Below, piece by piece: positions 9,849-18,900 of a stretch of DNA of 64,000 nt. Numbering within the stretch: the stretch's first letter is position 1; each line of letters begins with the position of its first letter. The notes under the pieces were generated by a model that worked only from the letters and a program-made list of their open reading frames with translations, was not told the DNA's origin and ran no database searches. Source of the stretch: an uncultured Calothrix sp. (lineage in GTDB: Bacteria; Cyanobacteriota; Cyanobacteriia; Cyanobacteriales; Nostocaceae); assembly GCA_937973965.1 (NCBI GenBank), contig CALJJQ010000033.1, positions 1 to 64,000 of the forward strand, given 5' to 3'. The translations under genes were made by a program, and so were the position numbers.

Positions 9849-9898
9849 AGAGGATGTTTGTCAAGTATTAAAATCGATTTTTAAAACATCCTCTTACA
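9849..9898. repeat. Short AGAGGATGTTT inverted-repeat element
   Basis: AGAGGATGTTT at the left is inverted as AAACATCCTCT at the right, with AAGTATTAAAATCGATTT between. A longer version of the same element lies at 28665-28755. The size and structure are those of a MITE-like repeat. Confidence 0.5.
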
Positions 9899-9904
9899 GA
9901 CATA

Positions 9905-10074
9905 TAGCAATCCGATTTCAGTGGTGAAAAATATTGGTTTTGGTTGTACTCTACGGTAAGTTTTATCCTAGAGAAGTCGCGCTATGCGGTCTACATCTAT
10001 GGCTGTTTACTGTCAACGCTTAACAGTCAACCACCCTACATGTAAGATTTTACAAATAATTTAGGATTACGATA
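9905..10074. mobile_element. MITE-like element, copy A
   Basis: It begins AGCAATCCGATTTCAGTGG and ends TACAAATAATTTAGGATTAC. The ends are imperfect inverted repeats of each other. A second, inverted copy lies at 26909-27025 and shares both ends plus the internal CCCTACATGTAAG. No coding capacity is present. This accounts for much of the 1-kb spacer before the cytochrome gene (9518-10530), where no other gene was seen. Confidence 0.5.
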
Positions 10075-10530
10075 GCATTTAAATCATCTCTTTGTAGCTT
10101 GATAAAAGCGAAGCAGTGAAATTGTGCATAGTGCATCTATAAAAATTATTCCAAATCCAAAAGATAGATGAACCTGAATTATAACGATAAGTCGGAATAA
10201 TTAATCCAGCGACTAAAGCACCCCACCAACTTAAACAGGATTAATTAATAAATCATTGGTGACAATCTGCAAAATACTTCACACTTAGAATATTATCGGC
10301 ACTTTAATATTCATTGGATACCCAAAAAATAATTTATAATTTCTTTAATTATTGGTCATTTATCGGAAGTTTAAATTTACATGAATTTCACAAACTCACC
10401 ATTATTACCAATACAATCAATTCTGAAGATAAGCTACATCTATCAACAGAATAAGACTAGAAGTTGATTGGTAATTTCTCCGGAAAGATGCAAAATATTA
10501 GTTAGTCCAGAAATCAAAATCAACTATTTT

Positions 10531-10869
10531 ATGACAAAAGCGATACTCAGTAAACTTTGCATCGGGTTGACTGTAACATTTATCATAGCTATTTCCCCAG
10601 CATACGCAGGAAATATGATTAATCCAGAGAAAATATTTACAACTAACTGTGCAGGATGTCACATTAATGGCGGTAATATAGTGAGGCGAGGGAAAAACTT
10701 GAAAATCAAAACATTAGAGAGGAACGGCTTTGATAATGTGGATGCGATCGCGCAATTAGTTACTAACGGCAAGAATAACATGTCCGGCTATCAAGACCGT
10801 CTAACAGTGGAAGAAATCCAAGCGGTCTCGGAGTATGTACTGACACAAGCGAAAAATGGTTGGAAATAA
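10531..10869 (+). CDS. petJ: Cytochrome c6-like electron carrier
   Basis: 113 residues from the ATG at 10531; an in-frame upstream GTG or ATG would only add a leader without signal character. A signal peptide (hydrophobic 8-24, cleavage after PAYA) directs it to the thylakoid lumen or periplasm. The single haem site is CAGCH (40-44). The axial Met84 lies in NGKNNMSGY, and the C-terminal helix EEIQAVSEYVL ends in GW-K as in cytochromes c6. It would carry electrons from cytochrome b6f to photosystem I or the oxidase. It is rather diverged from the standard PetJ, so it may be one of several paralogues (c6B/c6C). The gene stands alone. Confidence 0.5.
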   Translation: MTKAILSKLCIGLTVTFIIAISPAYAGNMINPEKIFTTNCAGCHINGGNIVRRGKNLKIKTLERNGFDNVDAIAQLVTNGKNNMSGYQDRLTVEEIQAVSEYVLTQAKNGWK

Positions 10870-10919
10870 GGTAGGAGACAGAATACAGGAGTAACCTCTT
10901 AACACCCAGTAATCAGTAA

Positions 10920-10966
10920 TCCAAAATCAAATAATCCAAAATCCAAAATCCAAAATCCAAAATCCA
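10920..10966. repeat. CCAAAAT heptamer tandem repeat
   Basis: About six copies of a CCAAAAT-type 7-mer stand directly upstream of the aldo/keto reductase start codon, in the place of its ribosome binding site. Short tandem heptamers of this kind (STRR) are typical of heterocystous cyanobacteria. A shorter run is at 21289-21312. Confidence 0.5.
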
Positions 10967-10967
10967 G

Positions 10968-11984
10968 ATGACTTTTCCTCAATCCAGTCGATTACAATTT
11001 ACCCCTGATTTAAACATCTGTCGTCTGTTGAATGGAATGTGGCAAGTTTCCGGAGGACACGGACGCATCAACGCTAATTCAGCTATTGAGATGATGTTTA
11101 AATACCATGATGCAGGATTTACCACCTGGGATTTAGCAGACCATTATGGACCTGCGGAGGATTTAATCGGTGAATTCCGTCGTCAGTTGATTAAAACCCG
11201 TGGGGAAGAAGCTTTATCATCCATACAAGCCTTTACCAAATGGGTTCCCCGTCCTGGTAAAATGACACGGGAAATAGTCGAGAAAAATATTCAAATTTCC
11301 CTACGTCGCATGGATGTTCCCAGTTTAGATTTGCTCCAATTTCATTGGTGGGATTATAGCGACAGTAATTACCTTGATGCCTTAAAATTTATGGCAGATT
11401 TACAGGCAGAGGGGAAAATAAAGCATTTAGCCCTGACTAACTTTGACACCGAACACTTAGAAATTATTACCGCAGCCGGAATTAAAATTGTTTCTAACCA
11501 AGTGCAATTTTCCCTGGTTGACCGTCGTCCAGAAGTTGCGATGGTGCAATTTTGCCAACAGCACAACATCAAATTATTCACCTATGGAACATTATGTGGT
11601 GGATTTTTATCTGAGAAGTATTTAGGCAAATCGGAGCCAAATCGCTTTGGATTAGAAACAGTCAGTCAGAAAAAATATAAACAAATGATTGATGCTTGGG
11701 GAGGATGGCAATTATTTCAAGAATTACTTAATTGCTTGAAACAAATTGCCGAGAAACATCAAGTGAGTATTGCAAATGTAGCAGTGAGAGCGATTTTAGA
11801 AAACCCCAGTGTCGGTGGGGTAATTGTGGGAGCTAGATTAGGTATAGCCGAACATATTCAAGATAATCAGCGAGTATTTGACTTTGAATTAGATGGGGAA
11901 GACTGGCAGAAAATAAATGCAATTGCTAATCAATCCCGTGATTTATTTGCCATTATCGGTGACTGTGGTGATGAATATCGATAA
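10968..11984 (+). CDS. Aldo/keto reductase
   Basis: 338 residues forming a predicted (beta/alpha)8 NADPH-dependent oxidoreductase. The catalytic Asp-Tyr pair is in WDLADHYGPAE near residue 45-50, the Lys in FTKWVPRPG near 89, and the His in LLQFHWWDY near 125. Late NADP-binding segments read SIANVAVRAILENPSVGGVIVGAR. The double-Trp HWWDY form occurs in a plant/cyanobacterial subgroup. The substrate is unknown. The start ATG is directly preceded by heptamer repeats, with no normal Shine-Dalgarno sequence. Confidence 0.5.
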   Translation: MTFPQSSRLQFTPDLNICRLLNGMWQVSGGHGRINANSAIEMMFKYHDAGFTTWDLADHYGPAEDLIGEFRRQLIKTRGEEALSSIQAFTKWVPRPGKMTREIVEKNIQISLRRMDVPSLDLLQFHWWDYSDSNYLDALKFMADLQAEGKIKHLALTNFDTEHLEIITAAGIKIVSNQVQFSLVDRRPEVAMVQFCQQHNIKLFTYGTLCGGFLSEKYLGKSEPNRFGLETVSQKKYKQMIDAWGGWQLFQELLNCLKQIAEKHQVSIANVAVRAILENPSVGGVIVGARLGIAEHIQDNQRVFDFELDGEDWQKINAIANQSRDLFAIIGDCGDEYR

Positions 11985-12041
11985 TTTCCAAAAGCCGGGT
12001 ATTACTGAATACAAATATATGAATTGAAAATTGTACGTTAT

Positions 12042-12070
12042 GTAGAGACGTGGTATTGCTACGCCTCTAC
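12042..12070. repeat. GTAGAGACG palindrome
   Basis: An imperfect 29-bp palindrome, GTAGAGACGTGG...GCCTCTAC, downstream of the aldo/keto reductase. It is a member of the dispersed GAGACG palindrome family and could act as an RNA hairpin at the 3' end. Confidence 0.5.
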
Positions 12071-12248
12071 GATGATTGCGATTTTAATCCAATAATGTCA
12101 ATAAATATAATTCATACCCAAATTCAGCAACACCAAAACCCGAATTCTCGACCTAGATGGTTCCAATTTAAAGTTCACAGATTTCTCCTGTATACTGTAT
12201 CCTGTATTCCAATACAGTTCAGTTAGACTTAAAAGCCTGATTATTGTT

Positions 12249-12391
12249 TAGGTTGGGTTGAAGAATGTAGAGGCAGAGCCTCGTGGAATGCGTCCCCACG
12301 CAGAGTATAGGAACGAGATAATCACGAAAACTGTGTGAACTTATGGGTTTTCAACAAAATCAACAGTCTACGCAAAGCCTCAACCCAACTT
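12249..12391. repeat. GTTGGGTTGA inverted-repeat element
   Basis: AGGTTGGGTTGA (12251-12262) and TCAACCCAACTT (12380-12391) are inverted ends about 140 bp apart. A related shorter pair (GGTTGGGTGGC / GCCAACCTACCC) occurs near 18823-18868. The structure is that of a small non-coding mobile repeat. It lies just upstream of the DUF1499 gene. Confidence 0.5.
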
Positions 12392-12448
12392 ACAGTTATC
12401 TTTAACTGAATCATATTGTCCTGTATTCTTTATTCACCTCAAACAGAT

Positions 12449-12916
12449 ATGCTTCGTTTAATTGTAATTATTTTTGCCATATTCCTTTGCTGGACGGGTT
12501 ACTTGATTCCAGACAGCTTAACTCAAGCTATGGCTGCGGAAACTTCTCAAAATCAACCATTTTTGTCAGCTTGTCCCCGAACACCCAATTGCGTTGTTAG
12601 TCAAGGTGCTGATTCCCAACATGCAATTGATCCGATTCCCTATCACGTGAGTCGCGAACAAGCACGGGAAACTTTACTCAAAGTTCTCAGCGTTGTTCCT
12701 CGTACAGAAGTAATTGAAAAAACCGATAAATATATCCATGCGACTAGCAAAAGCCGTATTTTTAAATTTGTGGACGATGTGGAATTTTATCTACCTGAGA
12801 ATGAAAATGTGATCCATGTGCGTTCCGCTTCCCGTGTCGGGGAATCAGACTTGGGAGTGAATCGCAGACGGGTGGAACAAATTCGCTTGGCTTTGCAGGA
12901 TTTGGGAATATCTTAG
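12449..12916 (+). CDS. DUF1499 family protein, probably lumenal or periplasmic
   Basis: 155 residues from the ATG at 12449; a TTG at 12416 is in frame but gives a poor leader. The N-terminus is a signal peptide or anchor (LRLIVIIFAIFLCWTGYLIP) with AMAAE as a possible cleavage site. The rest is a DUF1499 domain: LSACPRTPNCVVSQG, then FKFVDDVEFYLP, then HVRSASRVGESDLGVNRRRVEQIR. The conserved CP-x3-NCVS-like opening and the RSxSRxGxxDxGxNRxR motif are both present. DUF1499 proteins have no firm biochemical role. Confidence 0.5.
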   Translation: MLRLIVIIFAIFLCWTGYLIPDSLTQAMAAETSQNQPFLSACPRTPNCVVSQGADSQHAIDPIPYHVSREQARETLLKVLSVVPRTEVIEKTDKYIHATSKSRIFKFVDDVEFYLPENENVIHVRSASRVGESDLGVNRRRVEQIRLALQDLGIS

Positions 12917-13115
12917 ATTTTGGATTTTAGATTACTCTGTGGTCGATCCGCACTACGTGCGTCTATGGATTTTGGTTTTTGAATCAAGATTTATCGAATA
13001 CCACATGAATTAGACGGATTGTAAACCCTATAATCCTTGTCAAGCAATAATTTTGGAAGTTAAGGTTTAAAGTGACCTCCGATTTATTGTTGTTCCTAAA
13101 TCAGGTGTACTTCAC

Positions 13116-14345
13116 CTATAAATAGGGTGCGGGATCGATGGGAGTACCACTGCGACGTACTTCAAAATGGAGGTGGGGACCAGTAGACAAACCCGTAGAA
13201 CCTATATTAGCGATGATTTGTCCCCGTTGAACGTTTTGTCCTTCGTAGACATGTAACTCGCTACAGTGGGCGTACAGAGTTGTGATATCATTTCCGTGGC
13301 TGATAATTGCGGTGCGTCCGTAGCCACCGTGCCAGCCCGCAAAAATTACTACACCGGAATCGGCTGCACGGATGGTACTGCCATAACTATCGGCAAAATC
13401 GATACCACTGTGAAAGCGTTGATAGCCGAGGATGGGATGCATACGCCAACCAAAACCACTGCTAATTCTGGCGTTACTAGGGAAGGCGAAAATACCTGTA
13501 CCGCTAGTAAAAGTTTGACCTAGAGCTTTAGCTGCGGCTGCCCGTGCTTGCATAGCAGCTACTTTTTCGGCTATCATTTTACCAATGGTGGCGCTATCTT
13601 CAGCTAATTTGGTTTCTGCAGCAGAGAGGGCGATTTTATCGTTGTTGAGGCGTTGGATCAGTTGGTTTTGTTGTTGAGCTTGGGCTTGAAAGTCGGCTTT
13701 TTGAGCTAGTAATTGTTGACGAATCAGTTCAGTTTCATTTTTCGCAGCTTCAACGGCGGTTTTTTGATTAAGTAGAAGATTTGCCTCGGTTGTTAATTCG
13801 GTGAGGTTTTTTTGATCACTTTCATATACAGACTTGAGGTAGCGACGACGGCGAATAAAATCGTTCAAATTTTCACTTTGTAATAAAATTGCCCAACCAT
13901 GACTTTTGGGAGAACGCTGTAAAAAACGTAACCTAGCAATTGTGGCTTGTTGCCGGGAAAGATAGGCGGTTTCCGCAGCTTGGAGTTGGGTTTGTAGGGT
14001 TTTGAGTCTTTCTGTAGCGATTTTTAACCTTTGTTCACTGTCTTGGATTTGGGAATTGGTGGTTTGGAGATTGGTATTTAACCCTTGTAATCTTTTTTCC
14101 GCTTCTGTCTGTAAATTTATCAAGCGATCGCGTTCTTGGATGATTTGTTGACGTTGTTGTTGCAACTGTTGTTGTTGCGATCGCATTTGGTTGATTTCTG
14201 GTGAATTGATTTGTCCCTGTACAGGGTGGTTGAGAAATAGGGGGAGAAACACACCCACCACACAACATATAACTAAACCTAATTTCCCAAGCAAGCGGGG
14301 GATTTTCAACTGTAAGTTGTTCATGCTGATTATTCGGGAAAACAT
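13116..14345 (-). CDS. Murein hydrolase activator or M23 endopeptidase with coiled coil (EnvC-like)
   Basis: 409 residues. A signal/anchor lies near 19-40 (GLVICCVVGVFLPLFL), then a long Gln-rich coiled coil (about 50-270), then a C-terminal LytM/M23 domain. Zinc ligands are visible in FHSGIDFADSYG (HxxxD) and GPHLHFEVRRSG (HxH), with YAHCSEL between. All M23 ligands appear to be present, so it may be an active D,D-endopeptidase rather than only an activator. It would act on peptidoglycan at septa or during growth. The start may instead be the second Met (MNNLQLKI, 14324). It precedes a tandem-repeat spacer. Confidence 0.5.
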   Translation of the reverse strand: MFSRIISMNNLQLKIPRLLGKLGLVICCVVGVFLPLFLNHPVQGQINSPEINQMRSQQQQLQQQRQQIIQERDRLINLQTEAEKRLQGLNTNLQTTNSQIQDSEQRLKIATERLKTLQTQLQAAETAYLSRQQATIARLRFLQRSPKSHGWAILLQSENLNDFIRRRRYLKSVYESDQKNLTELTTEANLLLNQKTAVEAAKNETELIRQQLLAQKADFQAQAQQQNQLIQRLNNDKIALSAAETKLAEDSATIGKMIAEKVAAMQARAAAAKALGQTFTSGTGIFAFPSNARISSGFGWRMHPILGYQRFHSGIDFADSYGSTIRAADSGVVIFAGWHGGYGRTAIISHGNDITTLYAHCSELHVYEGQNVQRGQIIANIGSTGLSTGPHLHFEVRRSGTPIDPAPYL

Positions 14346-14459
14346 GGGCTAATGGTCATAACCCATGTATTATTCCCAAAAAAATCTGTGTTTTCACATA
14401 AATGGAGAGAAGGGAGTCGGGAGTTGGGAATGGGTGATATTAGCAAACAGATAAATTTT

Positions 14460-14628
14460 GTAGAGACGTAGCATTGCTACGTCTCATATAGATATGTTGC
14501 CAATATTTTGGGAATCGGTATCAAAATAAATATGTAGCATTGCTACGTCTCATGTATATACGTTGCCAACATTTTGGCAATCAATATAAAAATAAAAACG
14601 TAGAGACGACCCGTCGGGTCGTCTCTAC
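14460..14628. repeat. 66-bp tandem duplication plus GAGACG palindromes
   Basis: Two head-to-tail 66-bp units (14468-14533 and 14534-14599) each start GTAGCATTGCTACGTCTCAT and contain GTTGCCAA-ATTTTGG. A perfect 29-base palindrome follows directly (14600-14628, arms GTAGAGACGACCCG). The block separates the rodZ-like gene from the M23 gene. Confidence 0.5.
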
Positions 14629-14654
14629 ATCAATCCAAAATTTCGATCGATTAT

Positions 14655-15443
14655 CTACGAACGATTATTAGCTGCAACCGTTAAGACATTTTCCTGACCC
14701 GGTTTACCCAGGGGTTTTGCTGTCTTTTGATTCACACTGACCAGGACACTTCCCGCATTTCCAGCACGTATCGTTAAACTATTCTGTGCAGTCCAAGTTC
14801 GTTGCGTTCCCTGGGGTAAAACTCCCTCAAATTGGGTTTTACCATCTGCTTCAATCCGTACCCAAGAAGCATCCTTCAACGTTAAACCAACCTTCACATC
14901 TTGCACCTGGGGATTATTTGTCGTCACCAGAGCTGATTTGACTTGCGAACGAGGTTGCAATTCCTGATTGGATACTTGAATGGATTCGCGCTCTAAATTA
15001 CGCGATCGCATTTCCGTGACTCCAAACAGTTGGGATAACCCTGTCACCGAGCAAAAAATTAACCCAATATAAAATAAATACAAATGTACTGAACGAATTT
15101 GACCGGAACTACCTTTCCATTTGGGTTTGAGACTAACTCGGTTCACACCAACGGGGTAACTACTAGCTAACTCTGTACCGTTTAAACCTAGGGTATCAGC
15201 GTAAATACGTATGAACCCTCGAGTGTAAATTGGTTCAGGTAACTTTTCAATATCAGCAGTTTCAATTGCTTGCAAAATCCGGTAGGGGATTTTGGTTTGC
15301 AAAATCATTTCATACAAATCGAAACCACTTGCTTCCCGTTTGCTAATTAATTGGGTGGCAATTTCTTGTAAGGCTGTAACCCTCAACTCATCTAATGAAG
15401 GAGCGGATTCGTGGTGTTGTTTCTTTTTAGTAAGCCACTTCAT
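14655..15443 (-). CDS. RodZ-like protein (HTH + TM + DUF4115)
   Basis: 262 residues. An N-terminal RodZ/HTH_25-type helix-turn-helix (about 17-90) contains GFDLYEMILQTKIPYRILQAIE and YTRGFIRIYADTLGL. A basic linker and a single membrane helix follow (about 123-143, LYLFYIGLIFCSVTGLSQLFGV). The periplasmic C-terminal domain is DUF4115-like (VGLTLKDASWVRIEADGKTQ, then LTIRAGNAGSVLVSVN, then GKPGQ). RodZ couples MreB to the elongation machinery, so a cell-shape role is likely. Its ATG overlaps the stop of the upstream pseudouridine synthase (ATGA at 15443-15440), implying translational coupling. Confidence 0.5.
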   Translation of the reverse strand: MKWLTKKKQHHESAPSLDELRVTALQEIATQLISKREASGFDLYEMILQTKIPYRILQAIETADIEKLPEPIYTRGFIRIYADTLGLNGTELASSYPVGVNRVSLKPKWKGSSGQIRSVHLYLFYIGLIFCSVTGLSQLFGVTEMRSRNLERESIQVSNQELQPRSQVKSALVTTNNPQVQDVKVGLTLKDASWVRIEADGKTQFEGVLPQGTQRTWTAQNSLTIRAGNAGSVLVSVNQKTAKPLGKPGQENVLTVAANNRS

Positions 15444-16231
15444 GGGTTTTTACTCCTTAAACCTGCAGAATCATTAATAGGAAATTGGTTACATTGATGT
15501 TTCAAATCGCTCACCTCCCAATCTGTGAGTAAGCGATAGGAACCTTCCGGTAAACTAGCCTTTCCCGGAGGATGTAACTGAATCGAACCAATCGCTGTTC
15601 GATGGAGTTCGATTACTGAATGTCCCAAAATCTCCGCCACACGGCGAATTTGGCGATTGCGACCCTCTTGGAGAATAATTTCTAACTGGGTTGATTGCGC
15701 ATCTTTTTTGACTACGCGTATTCTCGCAGTTCGAGTCATTCGTCCATCGAGTTTTATACCATGTCGCCAGCGTTTCAGGGTGGACTCTGTGGGGTGTCCT
15801 TCCACTACAACACGGTAGGTTTTGGGAATACTGTGGCTAGGATGGGTTAGCCAAAATGTTAAGTCACCGTCATTGGTGAGGATTAATGCACCCGTTGAAT
15901 CTGCATCCAAACGTCCAACCGGATGAATTCCCTGACCTGCTGCCAACTCTGGGGGAATTAAATCCAATACCGTTGGTCTCCCCTGGGGATCGTCACATGT
16001 AGATACAACACCTGCGGGTTTATGGAGTAATAAATAACTTAATTGGGGACGCTGGGCAATCGCAATCGCTTTGCCATCAATCGTAATGCGATCGCATTCG
16101 GGATCAACTTTTTGACCAATTTGTGCAACGATACCATTAACTCGTACACGCGATTGGGAAATCATCACTTCCGCTTGGCGACGAGAAGCTATACCCATTT
16201 GGGAAAGAAATTTTTGTAACCTCGTATCCAT
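15440..16231 (-). CDS. RsuA/RluB-family pseudouridine synthase
   Basis: 263 residues from MDTRLQKFLSQMGIASRR, where the S4 domain normally begins; an in-frame ATG 72 bases upstream adds a non-homologous leader. The S4 RNA-binding domain (1-62) is followed by a catalytic domain with GRLDADSTGALILTNDGDL (catalytic Asp near residue 106) and EGRNRQIRRVAEILGH. The family includes RluB, RluE, RluF and RsuA; the longer C-terminus fits RluB, which acts on 23S rRNA, but the target is not proven. It is coupled to the rodZ-like gene by a 4-base overlap. Confidence 0.5.
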   Translation of the reverse strand: MDTRLQKFLSQMGIASRRQAEVMISQSRVRVNGIVAQIGQKVDPECDRITIDGKAIAIAQRPQLSYLLLHKPAGVVSTCDDPQGRPTVLDLIPPELAAGQGIHPVGRLDADSTGALILTNDGDLTFWLTHPSHSIPKTYRVVVEGHPTESTLKRWRHGIKLDGRMTRTARIRVVKKDAQSTQLEIILQEGRNRQIRRVAEILGHSVIELHRTAIGSIQLHPPGKASLPEGSYRLLTDWEVSDLKHQCNQFPINDSAGLRSKNP

Positions 16232-16381
16232 GTATAACAATTGACCACAAGCAAACCCAGCTAAATAAATATATCCTTTCGTTTTTCTACTGAATAGGCG
16301 CAAATGTTACAGTTGAAACTTATTTAGTAGATCAATATTCTTTTCTGTTTTATTGACACTGACTACCAATCTCATCATCCC

Positions 16382-17086
16382 ATGACAGAACCACAAAATC
16401 ATAGTTCATCCATTCGGATTGTCACCAAAGTTCTCACCCGTGCAGTTCAACTTTGGCTGCGATCGCAAGTCAGCGCCATTGATAATTTAGAAATCCAGAT
16501 CGACACTAGCGATCGCCAACTTCTTTCTGGTTCGATCCCAGCTGTTTCCGTTATTGCCAGTAAAGCAATATACCGGGGAATTCATATTACACATATCAAG
16601 TTAAATGCAACAAATATTACGACAAATCTCAGCGCCGTGTTACGCGGCAAAGCCATCAAGCTACTGGAACCAGTACCTGTGTACGCAGATGCAACGTTTA
16701 GTGAGGAAGCTTTTAGGGCATCACTCGCCTCAGAAATTTTATCACCAGCCTTGCAGGAGATACTGGTTAAACTTTTACCAGAAAATTATCCAAAAACCAA
16801 GGGTATTATTTACAAATCGATCAAATTGGGGATGCAACAACTGAAAATATTCACAATTTTTGACCCAGAGGAATCTGCCATTCCCCTAGAATTTCACCTG
16901 GGATTGGAGCTTGTTAGTCAAAATATCTTACAAATCCAGGAAATTCAGGTAATTCAAGCCGGACAGATTGTTGTAGAAAACCCATCTGGTATTACTCTCA
17001 ACCTTGGTTCCGATGTGGAGTTCAATCAACTCACAATCCAACCTGGGAAAATATGCTGTCAGGGAACACTGAAAATAAATCCTTGA
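16382..17086 (+). CDS. DUF2993 (LmeA-like) lipid-binding family protein
   Basis: 234 residues without a clear signal peptide. The sequence has the alternating-strand pattern of DUF2993: VQLWLRSQVSAIDNLEIQIDTSDRQLLSG near residue 20, then VIASKAIYRGIHITHIKLNATNI, and a C-terminal repeat ending NQLTIQPGKICCQGTLKI. DUF2993 proteins such as LmeA bind phospholipid in a TULIP-like fold. In cyanobacteria they are numerous and uncharacterised. It is divergent from the pseudouridine synthase gene (about 150 bp between starts). Confidence 0.5.
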   Translation: MTEPQNHSSSIRIVTKVLTRAVQLWLRSQVSAIDNLEIQIDTSDRQLLSGSIPAVSVIASKAIYRGIHITHIKLNATNITTNLSAVLRGKAIKLLEPVPVYADATFSEEAFRASLASEILSPALQEILVKLLPENYPKTKGIIYKSIKLGMQQLKIFTIFDPEESAIPLEFHLGLELVSQNILQIQEIQVIQAGQIVVENPSGITLNLGSDVEFNQLTIQPGKICCQGTLKINP

Positions 17087-17272
17087 TATAAACTATCCGC
17101 ATTTATCCGCAAAGGAAAACAGTATTTTCCACATGATTTTTGACATGCACCCGGAAAAAGGCAAAAGAAAATGGGGGACTAGCTGATACAGCAATATAAA
17201 ACTAGAATAATCAACGGTTATAGCCCCTAATATGTAGCGACCATTGGGTAAACCATATTACGCTGTTCCCAA

Positions 17273-18136
17273 TCAAACAACCAACTGTTCAATCATCCGA
17301 TTAGCTTGGGATGCGTAGCTACCTCCAAAAAGGTTGAAATGATTGAGGATATGGTAAAGGTTATACAGGATTTTCCTCCGTTCGTACCCCGCTTCCAGGG
17401 GATAAGCTTCTTGATAGGCTTGATAAAATACACGGGGAAACCCACCAAATAATTCAGTCATGGCGATATCGACTTCCCGATCACCGTAATAGGTAGCAGG
17501 GTCAAAAATAATAGGTTCTCCCTCCCCAGAAAAACCCACATTACCTCCCCATAAATCCCCGTGTACTAGGGATGGTGTAACTTCATGTCCGCTCAAAATG
17601 TCGGCGATGCTTGCAAGTAATTTATCTGCCAAGGGAAATCTTGCTCCCCGTTTGTGAGCTAATTCCAACTGGTATGCTAGTCGCTGTTGGGTATAAAATT
17701 CTATCCAGCTTGGGTTCCAAGTGTTAATTTGCGGGGTGGAACCGATGGTGTTGTTGCGTTGCCAACCGAATCCTTTATCACTTGTGACACGATGCATTGC
17801 AGCCAAATTCCGTCCCATTCTTTGCCAAGCATTATTATCTCCTCCCTTTATCTCCAGATATTCAAGAATCAGATAGCTCTGAGTAGCGGATATTCCCCAG
17901 GCTATGGGTTGGGGGACACGAATTGTTTGGGTTGCGAATATCTCTTGTAAACCTAAATATTCGGCTTCAAACATGGCAATTTGGGAAGCCTGATTGACTT
18001 TGACAAAATACGTATTTTCACTATCACTAATTGTATAGCTTTGATTAATACAACCACCGCTCAAACTGCGACGTTGATGAGTTTGAAAGTTTTTGCCTTG
18101 AATTTTGCTAATCTGCAGGTCGATATTTTTCCACAT
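17273..18136 (-). CDS. Fructosamine kinase family protein
   Basis: About 287 residues from the ATG at 18136; an upstream Met at 18169 adds only a short leader. The fold is aminoglycoside-phosphotransferase-like. The N-lobe has GGCINQSYTI and the ATP-binding Lys in YFVKVNQ. The catalytic loop is LVHGDLWGGNVGF (HGDLWxxN) near residue 198, and the metal-binding segment is FDPATYYGDREVDIAMTELFGGF near 216. These are hallmarks of ketosamine-3-kinases, which phosphorylate glycated amines and help remove Amadori products. The family call is strong; the substrate is inferred. Confidence 0.5.
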   Translation of the reverse strand: MWKNIDLQISKIQGKNFQTHQRRSLSGGCINQSYTISDSENTYFVKVNQASQIAMFEAEYLGLQEIFATQTIRVPQPIAWGISATQSYLILEYLEIKGGDNNAWQRMGRNLAAMHRVTSDKGFGWQRNNTIGSTPQINTWNPSWIEFYTQQRLAYQLELAHKRGARFPLADKLLASIADILSGHEVTPSLVHGDLWGGNVGFSGEGEPIIFDPATYYGDREVDIAMTELFGGFPRVFYQAYQEAYPLEAGYERRKILYNLYHILNHFNLFGGSYASQANRMIEQLVV

Positions 18137-18537
18137 AGTACTAATTCGTAATTCGTAATTCTTAATCACCCAAGTTGCTGGTTATAAAAGAATTTCGATT
18201 TTTAAGTACAAAATCTAAAATTTTTGTGTCTAAAAATATAGGGAAATAAATAATGTATCACCTTGATACAATTTTGATATATTTATAGGCACTAACTGGT
18301 AACTTACGTTAATTCTTAATAATATTACTTGGTGTGCAAGCTACGTCAGTAAGTCGGTGTTAGAAAATCAAGGTATGTCCGAGACGAGTGCAATGCAGTG
18401 AAAGGTAGCAATCTCAAGGCTTTGAATATTTTTTGCAATCCTTTACGTAATCAGGTTTATTTGTAATGGCTAAACTAAAGGCAAAAGCAACAACTTGGGG
18501 ATGAATCCGGGGGGATTGATGGCAAAATATCCAGTAA
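18137..18537. other. Spacer without a gene
   Basis: An AT-rich spacer between the divergent fructosamine-kinase-like gene and the xisI remnant. I searched upstream of the remnant for an xisH-like reading frame or the missing N-terminus of XisI and found neither. Confidence 0.5.
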
Positions 18538-18798
18538 TTGCGATCGCAAACCCCGCCTATTTTTGACCGCGAAAAAGACCACTATCAATTAGTTCATGTT
18601 GGTTGGAGTAACAAGCGTCGGGTTTACGGTTGTGTGTTACATTTGGATATCATCAATGAGAAAATTTGGATTCAACATGATGGTACAGAAATAGGAATTG
18701 CTAATGAATTAGAAAAGTTAGGTGTTCCAAAACAAGATATTGTTTTGGGATTTCATTCTCCATATAGTCGTCAATTTACCGATTATGCAGTCGGTTAA
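18538..18798 (+). pseudogene. xisI-like remnant, N-terminally truncated
   Basis: The 86-codon frame matches the core of XisI-family proteins: PIFDREKDHYQLVHVGW, then RRVYGCVLHLDIINEKIWIQHDGTE, then ANELEKLGVPKQDIVLGFHSP and a typical end, FTDYAVG. Family members are about 110-115 residues and begin with an extra helix (YRxxIxxxLxxYA type), which is missing here. The only in-frame starts are weak (a TTG inside a HIP1 octamer). No xisH lies next to it. XisH/XisI were named for excision of the fdxN element in heterocysts. This copy is probably non-functional, but a short expressed protein cannot be excluded. Confidence 0.5.
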
Positions 18799-18900
18799 TC
18801 AAGTAAAAAGTAAGAAAATGAGGTTGGGTGGCCACTACTTTGCGTGGGTTTGCCAACCTACCCAATTCCAGCTTTAAGGCTCTAAATAAATAGTATTGAG

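Noticed and set aside
13266..13523. Plus-strand frame inside the M23 gene
   Set aside because: It is a shadow of the highly conserved opposite-strand catalytic domain.
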